Of a stretch of DNA of 36,678 nucleotides, positions 8,481 through 16,813 are shown in pieces. The notes under the pieces are model-generated. The model was not told where the DNA came from. It saw only the letters and a program-made list of their open reading frames with translations, and made no database searches. Source of the DNA: Candidatus Caldatribacterium sp. Lineage in GTDB: Bacteria > Atribacterota > Atribacteria > Atribacterales > Caldatribacteriaceae. A program made the translations under genes and the position numbers. Position 1 is the stretch's first letter. The number at the start of each line of letters is the position of its first letter. The stretch covers positions 1 to 36,678 of the forward strand of contig JAPWUU010000011.1 in the NCBI GenBank assembly GCA_028275365.1, read 5' to 3'.

Positions 8481-10118
8481 TCACGTCAGGGCACTCTCAA
8501 GAAGGAGGATGCTCAAAACCACAAAGAGGCAGGCCAGGGCGATCTTCGAGAAGAGGATGTTCTTTCTCCCAAACTCCACCAAGGCTTTCGACTGGCTACC
8601 GAAGAAGACGCTGAGGAACACGGCCACCAGGGGGATGATGAAGAAGGCATTGTAGAAGACGAGGTATCCGATGGCCTTTAGGCGGTAGTTCGCCATTTCC
8701 CTGGCGATGTACATGATGGTTGGGAGGTATACCTGGCCGGTGCAACCGGCTTCGAGGATTGACACGGCAAAACCGCTCACGATGGCGGCGGCAAAAAGCC
8801 TCCGTTTGGAGAAGCTCTCTTTGAGGTACTGGTTGATTTTCACTCGCAGGCCCTTGGGAAGGCCCAGGGTCATTCCGGTTTCTTTTCGCTCTTTTTTATA
8901 GGTGATGGCGTCCCGGACGCTGAGAACCGCAAAGACAAGGAGCACCACGGCCATTGCGCCGTACACAATTCGAGAGACGATACGGTAGACAGCCAGGGTC
9001 TGCCATACCTGGAAGATACCAAGGCCGAGGAGGAGGTAGGTGACGAACACGGCCAGAGTATAGGTGACGCCGATTTCGACCACCCGCTGGCGGGAGTGGC
9101 CGAGGACGAAAAGGAGGTTCACCATGAAGACGATGGTCGCAAAAGCACAGGGGTTTAATCCATCAAGGAATCCGGCTCCAGCCACGACCCAGGGGGTGAA
9201 CCCCCGGAAGCGCGAAAAGATGAGCTCCTCGGCCCTCGGAGAGGGCCGAGGAGAGGGTGAAGTCTTTGGGCTTTTCAGGGTCTTTTCGATGAGCTCTTCA
9301 AGGAGGGCGTTGATGCGCTCCGGGTCTTCCGTTGCCACGTATCCAGCGTCGGAGAAAATCTCCACAGAGGTTTTTTCTTCCACCTTCCAGTGCTCCTCAA
9401 GGAGTACGAGTTTCTCGTAGTTTTTCGAGAGCGTGTAGTCAAGGTACACCACCTTGATTTTGTCGGCGTATTTTTCGAAAACCGGGGGGGTCACGCGCTC
9501 CTTGAGCTCCCGGCACACGGGGCATCGGGAGGAGTAGAAGAAGAGCACTACCGGTTTTTCCTCGATGGTTATTCGCTCCCTGAAGTTTCTGGGAAGCCCA
9601 TCACGTTCGAGGAAACGTATCCGGTCTCTGAAAGGGGCGAACTGTTCCTCAAGAAATGCCCGGTTTCCTTTGGTTCCAGAGATGACGACAAGGTCAGGGT
9701 TTTTCTCCTGGAGTTCCTGGAGGAAACGGTCGAAGGAAGCGGTGGGGACGTCCTGAAGGAAGTTGAAGAACACCACGGTGTGGTAATTCTCGGTGAACGA
9801 AAAGGAATACGCAAAGTTCTCCAAAGCGTCAGAAACCACGACAGGGTATCCTTTCCGGGAGAGTTCGTTGAGGGTTTTTGAAGACCGGTTGAGGTCTTCT
9901 TTTGAGGGAAGGATGACCACCTTTTCCGGGGGAGGGAGGAGGTTCACCCAAGCTTCTGGGGAAAACCCATGGCCTCCCAGGTCTCCCAGAAGGAGGAACT
10001 CCTCCTGCGGTGGAGCGGGTTCTTCCTGGTTTCCCCACAGGAGGACGTCGTATCCTGATGCCAGAGAGGGGAAGCACATGAGCCACAACACCGCAAGCGG
10101 TAGCAACTTTTTCACCAT
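8481..10118 (-). CDS. Thioredoxin-CcdA/DsbD-like membrane fusion protein
   Basis: Predicted thiol-disulphide electron carrier of 545 residues. Order: signal peptide or anchor (about 1-22); a ~150-residue region I do not recognise; a thioredoxin-like domain with the redox motif SSRCPVC (Cys199, Cys202); a Pro-rich linker at 283-298; then a six-helix CcdA/DsbD-type domain with the paired membrane cysteines in LNPCAFATI (Cys324) and EAGCTGQVYLP (Cys459). Such proteins pass reducing power from cytoplasmic thioredoxin across the membrane. DsbD itself has the reverse order with a C-terminal thioredoxin. AAAGGAGG precedes ATG 10118; GTG 10115 is a near-equal alternative. The linker is encoded by a 13-bp palindrome, listed separately. 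Confidence 0.82.
   Translation of the reverse strand: MVKKLLPLAVLWLMCFPSLASGYDVLLWGNQEEPAPPQEEFLLLGDLGGHGFSPEAWVNLLPPPEKVVILPSKEDLNRSSKTLNELSRKGYPVVVSDALENFAYSFSFTENYHTVVFFNFLQDVPTASFDRFLQELQEKNPDLVVISGTKGNRAFLEEQFAPFRDRIRFLERDGLPRNFRERITIEEKPVVLFFYSSRCPVCRELKERVTPPVFEKYADKIKVVYLDYTLSKNYEKLVLLEEHWKVEEKTSVEIFSDAGYVATEDPERINALLEELIEKTLKSPKTSPSPRPSPRAEELIFSRFRGFTPWVVAGAGFLDGLNPCAFATIVFMVNLLFVLGHSRQRVVEIGVTYTLAVFVTYLLLGLGIFQVWQTLAVYRIVSRIVYGAMAVVLLVFAVLSVRDAITYKKERKETGMTLGLPKGLRVKINQYLKESFSKRRLFAAAIVSGFAVSILEAGCTGQVYLPTIMYIAREMANYRLKAIGYLVFYNAFFIIPLVAVFLSVFFGSQSKALVEFGRKNILFSKIALACLFVVLSILLLESALT
9225..9253. repeat. REP-like palindrome inside coding sequence
   Basis: A perfect 13-bp inverted repeat (9225-9237 with 9241-9253, 3-nt loop) followed by AGGGTGAAG. 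On the minus strand it encodes SPRPSPRAEE in the linker between the thioredoxin and CcdA domains. It resembles the palindromic repeats that appear in many bacterial proteins as Ser-Pro-Arg-Pro stretches. It keeps the frame and falls exactly between domains, suggesting a tolerated insertion. Confidence 0.7.
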
Positions 10119-10200
10119 CAGGCCTCCTTTCTCCAGGTTCAGCTCCCAGTGTACCATACCCCTCTTCGTATTACGAGCAGAGCACCCGACGGGTTTCCCA

Positions 10201-10209
10201 TGGTATAAT
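10201..10209 (+). promoter_or_regulatory. Extended -10 promoter of helicase gene
   Basis: TGG-TATAAT (TATAAT at 10204-10209) is an extended -10 element with no good -35. The ATG at 10220 is only 10 nt after the -10 and has no Shine-Dalgarno, so the message should be leaderless or nearly so. Confidence 0.7.
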
Positions 10210-10219
10210 CCTTTCTGCC

Positions 10220-11785
10220 ATGTCATCCGCAACACCAGTTGAGCTCAACAGAGAGTTCGTCCAGGCTCTGGAGCTCCTTGAGCAGGCAGGCCAGTCTGTC
10301 TTCATCACCGGGCGGGCAGGGACAGGGAAATCCACGCTTCTTCGGTATTTTCGAGAGCATACGAAGAAGAACATCGCCGTTCTTGCTCCCACAGGCGTCG
10401 CCGCTTTGAACGTCCAGGGGCAGACCATCCATTCTTTCTTCCGCTTCCGGCCCGATGTGACACCGGAGACTGCTCCGCGCGTCAAACCCGAAGACCCGAG
10501 CCTTTACAGGAGGCTCGATACCATTATCATTGACGAAATCTCCATGGTACGGGCAGACCTTCTGGACTGTGTTGACGCCTTTCTCCGTGTTTACGGACCT
10601 TCTCCCTCAGAACCTTTCGGAGGTGTGCAGATGGTCTTTGTTGGAGACCTCTACCAGCTTCCGCCGGTGGTGAAGCGAGCTGAACGGTTACTGTTTACCG
10701 AGTACTACGAGAGTCCCTATTTTTTCAGTGCCTTTGCCTTCCGGGAAATCCACCCTGTGGTTCTTGTCCTTAATAAAGTCTATCGCCAGAGTGACCCGAA
10801 GTTCGTTGAACTCTTAAACCGCATCCGGAATAACACCGCCACCGATGAGGACCTAGCCCTTCTGAATGCCCGTGTCTTCCCCGATTTCGTTCCTGGGGAG
10901 GGGGAGTTTGTGATTCACCTCACCACCACGAATGACCTTGCCCAAAGGGCGAATGAGGGGAGACTGGCGGGACTTCCAGGGAAAGAGTGGGTGTACAAGG
11001 GACAGATCCTGGGGGCGTTTTCTTCCGCGGATCTCCCCACGGATCCGGTACTACGCCTCAAAAGGGGTGCCCAGGTGATGCTGCTCACCAATGACCCCTA
11101 CGGGCGGTGGGTCAACGGGACCATAGGGCAGGTCCAGGAGTGCACCGATGGCGCCGTCATTCTCCGGCTTGAAAGCGGAAACGAGGTGGAGGTCACGCCC
11201 CACGTATGGGACATGTTCGAGTTCTACTACGACCGGGAAGAAGGTCGGATCATGACACGGAGCATTGGCTCCTTTACCCAGTATCCTCTGCGGCTTGCCT
11301 GGGCGGTGACTATCCACAAGAGCCAGGGCCTTACCTTCGACCGAGTGGTCGTTGACCTTGGCCGCGGGACTTTTGCCCATGGTCAGGCGTATGTGGCCCT
11401 TTCCCGTTGCCGGACGCTTGAAGGCCTCATCCTGAAACGGCCACTCCTTCGCAAGGACATCACCATGGACTGGAGGGTGGTCCGTTTCCTCACCGAGTAC
11501 CAGTATGCCGCTTCTGCGAAAAGCTTTCCTCTTGAAGAGCGGGTGCGCCTTCTTGAAGAGGCTAAAGAAGCACGAAAACTCCTGGAAATCGTATACCTCA
11601 GAGACAACGACGAGAAAACCTGCCGGATTGTCCTGCCTCTTGAGGTGGGGATGATGCGTTTTCAGGAGAAGGAGTTTCTCGGTCTTCGGGCCTTCTGTCT
11701 TCTGCGAAAAGAGGAACGGACCTTCCGTGTAGACCGCATCCTCTCCCTTCGTCCTGTGGAGGAATCCCCTCCCGGATTACTCTGA
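10220..11785 (+). CDS. PIF1/RecD-like DNA helicase (SF1B)
   Basis: ATP-driven 5'-3' DNA helicase of 521 residues, with a probable role in replication, recombination or G-quadruplex/R-loop processing. Motifs run in order: Walker A GRAGTGKS (31-38), Walker B IIIDEISMVR (about 99-108), motif III GDLYQLPPV, then the C-terminal UvrD_C_2-type segment WAVTIHKSQGLTFD and VALSRCRTLEGL. This is the PIF1-like group often found in bacteria, shorter than RecD2 and without its extra N-terminal domains. The ATG has no ribosome site and lies just after the -10, implying leaderless translation. Its last 9 nt overlap the convergent larA-like gene. Confidence 0.9.
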   Translation: MSSATPVELNREFVQALELLEQAGQSVFITGRAGTGKSTLLRYFREHTKKNIAVLAPTGVAALNVQGQTIHSFFRFRPDVTPETAPRVKPEDPSLYRRLDTIIIDEISMVRADLLDCVDAFLRVYGPSPSEPFGGVQMVFVGDLYQLPPVVKRAERLLFTEYYESPYFFSAFAFREIHPVVLVLNKVYRQSDPKFVELLNRIRNNTATDEDLALLNARVFPDFVPGEGEFVIHLTTTNDLAQRANEGRLAGLPGKEWVYKGQILGAFSSADLPTDPVLRLKRGAQVMLLTNDPYGRWVNGTIGQVQECTDGAVILRLESGNEVEVTPHVWDMFEFYYDREEGRIMTRSIGSFTQYPLRLAWAVTIHKSQGLTFDRVVVDLGRGTFAHGQAYVALSRCRTLEGLILKRPLLRKDITMDWRVVRFLTEYQYAASAKSFPLEERVRLLEEAKEARKLLEIVYLRDNDEKTCRIVLPLEVGMMRFQEKEFLGLRAFCLLRKEERTFRVDRILSLRPVEESPPGLL

Positions 11786-13066
11786 AGGAAGGGGCAGCTT
11801 GTCGATGTCCGGGACCGTACCGTCCTTCAGGAGGTAGAGCATTTCTCCAGCTCGGGGGACGACGAGAATCCCTTCCTCTTCCCGACCCCGGTAGGCGTCG
11901 ATGTCGATGGTGCGGAAGTCCAGATACCCGAGGTTGATTTTCCGGCATACCTCTTCGGGGATACCCGTGGCGAGGACCACCTCTATCCGGGGGTATTCCC
12001 TGCCATTGGCATATCTTCCGATGCCCTTCACGTGGGTGGAGTGGGCGAGCACCCCCCAGGGGTAGTGCCGGTACTTCTCCCACTGGGCGAGGAAGAAGTC
12101 CCGAGTATGGTAGCCGATTTCAAGGAGGTACTTCCCGTGGGTTTTAGAGATTTCCCGGATGTGGGGAGCGTAGATGATGATTGTCCCTCCATCGGCCACC
12201 ACGGGCTCGAGTTTGTACATGCATTTTCCTCCAACCCAGAGCTCGTTGTACATGGTGGGGGCAATGGAAAGGACTGTGTGGAAGGGCCGCTCGACATAGA
12301 CGATGTTCACTCGGGCCGAGAGGTCAGCGGCCTGAGACCAGGCCTCTTTTGGGTCACCGAAGAAAATCCCACAGGGGTCCTTTTCCCGCATCACCAGGCA
12401 CATGGCAAGAGTTGGTCTTGGGATGAACTGAGCTGCCCGGTTGAGGACTTCCCGAACCGGGGTGTCCTTGGTACCGATGATTTTGGGGTTGGTGATGAGG
12501 GCAGCGAGCCAGTGGAACTTGTCCGTGAGTTCCGATCCTGAGATTCCCGGGAAGAAGTACTTGTACCCTCCTGAGAATCCCACGACTTCATGGGGGAACA
12601 CCGGGCCCATGATGAGGAGCTCATCGTACTCGAGAATCCGCCGGTTTATGGTAACCGGGACCTCTTCGGCAATGAGTCCCCGGGAGATGTGGTACATCTC
12701 CTCGCGGGAGATTGTCCCTATCTGGATCAACTCCTGGGGATCCTGGAAGTGGTGGTTGTACACGGAGATCCCCTGTTCTGCCGCTTCCTGGAAGGTGACG
12801 CCAAGGTGTGCTTTGAGCTCTTCATCGGTCATGGGAGGGTGTGTCCCCAGGGCGATGAGGAAATCGAGTTTCTTTGCCTTGGGCTTTAACTCCTCGAGGG
12901 TGGCCTCAAAGAAAAGCCGAACCGGAGCCGTGCGGGTGTTGTCGGGGATGATGGCGAGGATCCTTTTCCCCCGCCAGTCGTGCCGTGCCAGGGCTTCGCG
13001 GAAGTGCTCGCCCATCTTTTGCGGGGAGAAGGTGGTCTGCTCGTTCCCCAGGGCAAAGAGCATCAT
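11777..13066 (-). CDS. LarA-family nickel-dependent 2-hydroxyacid racemase/epimerase
   Basis: Interconverts the two configurations at C2 of a 2-hydroxyacid by hydride abstraction, using the nickel-pincer nucleotide cofactor. The 429-residue length matches LarA (about 425). Lys169 in FSGGYKYFFPG would bind the cofactor, with His159 (FPHE) and His185 (KFHW) as partners; the spacings of 10 and 16 equal those of the Lactobacillus enzyme (H174, K184, H200). GTHPPMTDEEL near 74-84 is also characteristic. ATG 13066 overlaps the TGA of gnd (ATGA), behind GGAGGTGA. The superfamily includes lactate, malate and other racemases and a gluconate 2-epimerase; coupling to gnd makes a sugar acid an attractive substrate. 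No larB/C/E genes are visible. Confidence 0.85.
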   Translation of the reverse strand: MMLFALGNEQTTFSPQKMGEHFREALARHDWRGKRILAIIPDNTRTAPVRLFFEATLEELKPKAKKLDFLIALGTHPPMTDEELKAHLGVTFQEAAEQGISVYNHHFQDPQELIQIGTISREEMYHISRGLIAEEVPVTINRRILEYDELLIMGPVFPHEVVGFSGGYKYFFPGISGSELTDKFHWLAALITNPKIIGTKDTPVREVLNRAAQFIPRPTLAMCLVMREKDPCGIFFGDPKEAWSQAADLSARVNIVYVERPFHTVLSIAPTMYNELWVGGKCMYKLEPVVADGGTIIIYAPHIREISKTHGKYLLEIGYHTRDFFLAQWEKYRHYPWGVLAHSTHVKGIGRYANGREYPRIEVVLATGIPEEVCRKINLGYLDFRTIDIDAYRGREEEGILVVPRAGEMLYLLKDGTVPDIDKLPLPSE

Positions 13067-14481
13067 CCTGCCGTCACCTCCCACTCCGTGTGGAACGTTC
13101 CCTCCCGGTCGGTTCTCCGGTAGGTGTGGGCACCGAAGTAATCCCGCTGAGCCTGGATGAGGTTGGCCGGAAGCTTTTCCGAGCACCAGGCATCAAGGTA
13201 CGCTAAAGCCGCGGAGAGAACCGGAGCCGGAATGCCGTGCTCTGCAGAGAGTATGCAGACCTTCCGGAGGGCCGGGAATTTCTCCTGCACCTCGCTACGG
13301 AACTCTCCGGTGGCGAAAAGTAGCGGTGCATCATGGAGCGCAAGGGCTTTCTGGATACGTCCAAGGAGGAGCGCCTTCAGAATGCATCCACCTTTCCAGA
13401 TACGGGCGATTTCTGGGAGGTTCAGGTGGTAAGCGAAGACACGACTTGCCTCTTGGAGGAGATGAAAGCCTTCGGAGAATGCTGCGAGTTCCGCAAGGTA
13501 AAGAGCATCGGAGATGAGGAGAGAGATTTCCTCAGACCATGGGAGGGTTTGTTTGGGGATGGAGAAGCGGGAGGCAATTTGAGTGCGCTCGTTTTTAAAC
13601 GATGAGAGACTGCGGGCGACGACCGACTGGGTAATGGTGGGAGTGGGAATTCCCAGGTCAAGCGCCACCTGGGAAGTCCACTTCCCCGTTCCTTTCTGCT
13701 CGGCGGCATCGAGAATGAGGTCCACAAGAGGTGTCTTCGTTTCCGGGTCCTCATAGGCGAGAACCCTTGCGGTGATGTCCACAAGGTATGAGTTGAGATG
13801 CGGCAACGTATTCCAATGGGCAAAAATTCTGGCGATTTCTGGCGCGCGGAGTCCAAAGATTTTTCGCAGGAGGTCGTACACTTCAGCAATGGCACCCATA
13901 AAGGCGTACTCAATGCCGTTGTGGACCATTTTCACAAAATGTCCGCATGACCCCGGTCCAAGGTAGGTGCAGCAGGGTCCATCTTCCACCTGGGCGGCTG
14001 CCTTTTCAAGGATATCCTGCACGAGCGCATAACCCTCTCTGTGTCCCCCCGGCATGAGCGAGGGACCGCGGAGTGCTCCATGTTCCCCACCACTTATCCC
14101 CATGCCGAGGTAGAGCAATCCCCGCCTTTCGGCCTCTACGATTCTCCGGTCGGTATCCCGGAAGAAGGAGTTCCCGCCATCGATCACGAGATCCCCTTCT
14201 TCTAAAAGGGGAAAGAGGGCTTTGAGGAATTCGTCAACTGCCTCACCCGCCTTCACCATAAGGAGGATTTTGCGCGGCCGCTTGAGGGAGGACACGAATT
14301 CCTGGAGGTCATATGCTGGACGAATGGGTTCTCCCTTCACCCTGGTTTCGAAGAACTCCTGTGTTTTTGCTGCGGTCCGGTTGAAGACCGCAACAGGGAA
14401 CCCTTTGCGGGCAATGTTCAGCGCGAGATTCTGCCCCATGACGGCCATGCCGATGATGCCGATGGCACAAGTCCCTTCCAC
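13063..14481 (-). CDS. gnd: 6-phosphogluconate dehydrogenase (decarboxylating)
   Basis: Oxidises 6-phosphogluconate to ribulose 5-phosphate and CO2 in the pentose phosphate route. At 472 residues it is the long (bacterial/eukaryotic) form. Readable parts are the dinucleotide fold GIIGMAVMGQNLALNIA, NRT at the cofactor-phosphate loop, the substrate signature MGISGGEHGALRGPSLMPGG region, GHFVKMVHNGIEYA with the catalytic Lys, and the all-helical C-terminal half with KGTGKWTSQVALD. The start is probably GTG 14481, 7 nt after GAGGGGG; GTG 14487 is possible. It has its own -10 (minus-strand TATAAT at 14509-14514). The larA-like gene begins on its stop codon, so the two are translationally coupled. 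Confidence 0.93.
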   Translation of the reverse strand: MEGTCAIGIIGMAVMGQNLALNIARKGFPVAVFNRTAAKTQEFFETRVKGEPIRPAYDLQEFVSSLKRPRKILLMVKAGEAVDEFLKALFPLLEEGDLVIDGGNSFFRDTDRRIVEAERRGLLYLGMGISGGEHGALRGPSLMPGGHREGYALVQDILEKAAAQVEDGPCCTYLGPGSCGHFVKMVHNGIEYAFMGAIAEVYDLLRKIFGLRAPEIARIFAHWNTLPHLNSYLVDITARVLAYEDPETKTPLVDLILDAAEQKGTGKWTSQVALDLGIPTPTITQSVVARSLSSFKNERTQIASRFSIPKQTLPWSEEISLLISDALYLAELAAFSEGFHLLQEASRVFAYHLNLPEIARIWKGGCILKALLLGRIQKALALHDAPLLFATGEFRSEVQEKFPALRKVCILSAEHGIPAPVLSAALAYLDAWCSEKLPANLIQAQRDYFGAHTYRRTDREGTFHTEWEVTAG

Positions 14482-14508
14482 ACCCACACCCCCTCTGTCC
14501 TTTTCGCT

Positions 14509-14514
14509 ATTATA
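14509..14514 (-). promoter_or_regulatory. -10 element of gnd
   Basis: The minus strand reads CGG-TATAAT, 27 nt before the GTG start and followed by GAGGGGG. The -35 region is poor (TTCCCC at 16 bp). It lies at the very end of the upstream acyltransferase gene, so gnd may be transcribed both from it and by read-through. Confidence 0.6.
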
Positions 14515-14524
14515 CCGCGGTGGA

Positions 14525-15274
14525 TTACAGGGGGAACCGGATGAAGCCAAGGAGGAAGAGGAGGCCGAGGATCACCGGCTGATGGAAGAGGTAAATGGTG
14601 AGGGAGTGGCGTCCCAGAAAGGCCAGTCCCCGAAAGGGAAAGGCAGGGATGTTTGGGGGGGTGAACCTCCTCTCCCCCCTGGGGTAGAGGAAGTTCCCTG
14701 CAAAGATTCCCAGAAGCACCACCCCGAACCAGGGAAAAAGGGGGAAGTAGTCGAGGGTGGAGAATCGTGGAGGCTTGAAGCCAAGGAAAAGGAGAAAGGA
14801 GAACGGGAAAATCCTTAAGGAGAGGAAGTATCCGGCCACAATACTCCCTATGCCCCCGAGAAAGCTCAGCCACGGTCGAGGAATAAAGGGATAGGCGAGG
14901 ATGATCGACGTCCCTATGCAATGGAGGACGCCGAAGCGAACGTACGCTTCGGGGATGGCAAGGTAAGTAACGAGAGTGATGGCCATGCCATAGAAGAAGA
15001 GGAGAAGTCCTCTTTTCAGGTACTTCGAGAATGGAACGACGTTGCGGTGTTTCCGCTCCCGGGAAAAGCTCAAGGTCAGAGAGAGTCCTGCAAGGCCGAT
15101 GAACAGCGAAGCGCCGAAGAGTACGTACCCTCGCCAGAAGGGCGAGAAGAGGTTCATCTTGAGATTGCCAAAGAACACGAGATCAAAGAGGGTGTGGTAC
15201 AGAAGCATCATGACAATGGCGCAACCCCGGAGGGCGTCAACCTCGGGGAACCTGTTCTGTCCGCTCCTTTGCAT
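14525..15274 (-). CDS. DUF1624 / HGSNAT-type membrane acyltransferase
   Basis: Integral membrane protein of 249 residues with about seven hydrophobic segments. The N-terminal RFPEVDALRGCAIVMMLLYHTLFDL is diagnostic of the heparan-alpha-glucosaminide N-acetyltransferase catalytic-like family (DUF1624), whose members are thought to carry acetyl groups across the membrane onto sugars; the bacterial substrates are mostly unknown. ATG 15274 is preceded by GGGAGAGG at good spacing. Upstream extension of the frame is shadow coding over the pyruvate kinase gene. gnd follows 43 nt downstream on the same strand. It diverges from pyk. Confidence 0.82.
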   Translation of the reverse strand: MQRSGQNRFPEVDALRGCAIVMMLLYHTLFDLVFFGNLKMNLFSPFWRGYVLFGASLFIGLAGLSLTLSFSRERKHRNVVPFSKYLKRGLLLFFYGMAITLVTYLAIPEAYVRFGVLHCIGTSIILAYPFIPRPWLSFLGGIGSIVAGYFLSLRIFPFSFLLFLGFKPPRFSTLDYFPLFPWFGVVLLGIFAGNFLYPRGERRFTPPNIPAFPFRGLAFLGRHSLTIYLFHQPVILGLLFLLGFIRFPL

Positions 15275-15315
15275 GGTTTTCCTCTCCCTTCTTTCATTGT
15301 ACCAGAAGTGCCCGT

Positions 15316-15342
15316 GGTATAATCTTGGAAAAGGCCAGGAGG
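15316..15342 (+). promoter_or_regulatory. pyk promoter and ribosome site
   Basis: Extended -10 TGG-TATAAT (TATAAT at 15318-15323) and a full AGGAGG at 15337-15342 spaced 4 nt from ATG 15347. The -35 is not obvious. Confidence 0.7.
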
Positions 15343-15346
15343 CAAA

Positions 15347-16813
15347 ATGCGGCGGACAAAGATTATCTGCACCCTTGGTCCTTCCTCGGTAGAATATGAG
15401 ATTCTCCTTGAAATAGTTCGTGCCGGAATGGATGTGGCGCGGATCAACTTCTCCCATGGCGACCCTGCTTTTTACCATCGTGCAGTTGAACTTGTGCGGA
15501 GGGCTTCCCGGGAACTCCGAAAGCCTGTGGCTATCCTTGCTGACCTCCAGGGCATCAAAATCCGTATCGGGGAAGTGGAGCAGGGGGCTGTGGAGCTTGA
15601 GAAGGGTTCCTCGGTGGTTGTCCTCCCCGGAGAGGGTGTGACGACATCGCAAAAGCTGTACATCCGCTACGAACCCCTCCTTGAGGACCTGGAGGTGGGA
15701 GACGATATCCTCCTTGACGATGGTCTGATAAAGCTCGAGGTGCAGGAGAAATTCGCCGATCGCCTTCACGCGACGGTGCTTGAGGGTGGAGTGCTCCGTT
15801 CGCGAAAAGGTGTCCATTTTCCCCGCACGAATACCTCGGCCCGGACGTTCACGGAAAAGGACCAGAGGGACCTGGAAATGGCGGTGCACCTTGGGGTTGA
15901 CTACGTTGCCCTCTCTTTTGTTCGGGATGGGGAAGATATCGCCAGAGTCCGGTCCTGGGGAAAGACAAGGGGGCTTCGCCTTCCTCCGCTTATCGCCAAG
16001 ATCGAACGGAAAGAGGCCCTGCACGCTGCAGAAGAAATTGCCCAAGAAGCCGATGGTCTCATGGTGGCCCGGGGGGATCTGGGGGTTGAGGCTCCCATTG
16101 AGATGGTCCCAGTATACCAGAAAATGCTCGTGAAACTTGCGAAAGAGCGTGGGAAAATTGCCATCATCGCCACGCAAATGCTTGAGTCGATGCGAGAGTC
16201 CTCAAGCCCCACAAGGGCAGAGGTAACGGACATCGCCAATGCCGTCCTTGACGGTGCTGACGCCCTTATGCTTTCGGCGGAGACTGCAATCGGGAAGCAT
16301 CCGGTACTTGCCACGCAGATGATGCACACAGTGATTGAAGCGACGGAGACTCATCTTGCCTCGCGCATCCCTTCTTTCTACCGGCCCCGGGGGATGCTCC
16401 CCGAGGCCATTGTTTTTGGAGCGTTGCAGACCGCCTGTAACGTCAATGCCCGGGCTCTTGTGGTGTTCACCCATTCCGGTTTCACCGCCCTGGTTCTGTC
16501 TTCCTTTCGACCAGGGATGCCCATCCTCGCCCTCACCCCTGAAGAGGGGACCGCTCGCCAGCTTGCCCTGGTGTGGGGGGTGTTGCCCGAGGTTCTCGAT
16601 GTGCCTGAAGAAGCAGAGAGCATTACCCTTCTTCGCAGAGCCGAGGAAATGCTCCTCAAAAGGGAGCTCGCCCGGCCCGGTGACCCTGTGGTGTTTGTGG
16701 CAAGCTCCCCTTTTCTGGGGTACCGGAACCTCATCCGGCTGCACCGCCTGGGTGAGCCTTTCACCGACGAAGGAACTCCTCCCGGTACACCAGCCCCTGA
16801 GCCCACCGGATGA
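15347..16813 (+). CDS. pyk: Pyruvate kinase
   Basis: Converts phosphoenolpyruvate and ADP to pyruvate and ATP, the last step of glycolysis. The 488-residue protein has the standard layout: N-terminal MRRTKIICTLGPSS, MDVARINFSHG, a B-domain (about 70-165), the active-site segment IAKIERKEA, GLMVARGDLGVE with metal-binding residues, and the ATQMLESM helix. The C-terminal regulatory domain is present (NARALVVFTHSG, PILALTPEEGTARQLALVWGV), but the extra PEP-utiliser domain found in Bacillus-type enzymes is absent. The last residues are Pro-rich (TPPGTPAPEPTG) and overlap the convergent aldo/keto reductase gene by 53 bp. Confidence 0.96.
   Translation: MRRTKIICTLGPSSVEYEILLEIVRAGMDVARINFSHGDPAFYHRAVELVRRASRELRKPVAILADLQGIKIRIGEVEQGAVELEKGSSVVVLPGEGVTTSQKLYIRYEPLLEDLEVGDDILLDDGLIKLEVQEKFADRLHATVLEGGVLRSRKGVHFPRTNTSARTFTEKDQRDLEMAVHLGVDYVALSFVRDGEDIARVRSWGKTRGLRLPPLIAKIERKEALHAAEEIAQEADGLMVARGDLGVEAPIEMVPVYQKMLVKLAKERGKIAIIATQMLESMRESSSPTRAEVTDIANAVLDGADALMLSAETAIGKHPVLATQMMHTVIEATETHLASRIPSFYRPRGMLPEAIVFGALQTACNVNARALVVFTHSGFTALVLSSFRPGMPILALTPEEGTARQLALVWGVLPEVLDVPEEAESITLLRRAEEMLLKRELARPGDPVVFVASSPFLGYRNLIRLHRLGEPFTDEGTPPGTPAPEPTG

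Noticed and set aside
13585-13604. A LacI-like palindrome (CGTTTTTAAACG)
   Set aside because: It lies inside gnd coding sequence, far from any promoter, and has the wrong centre.
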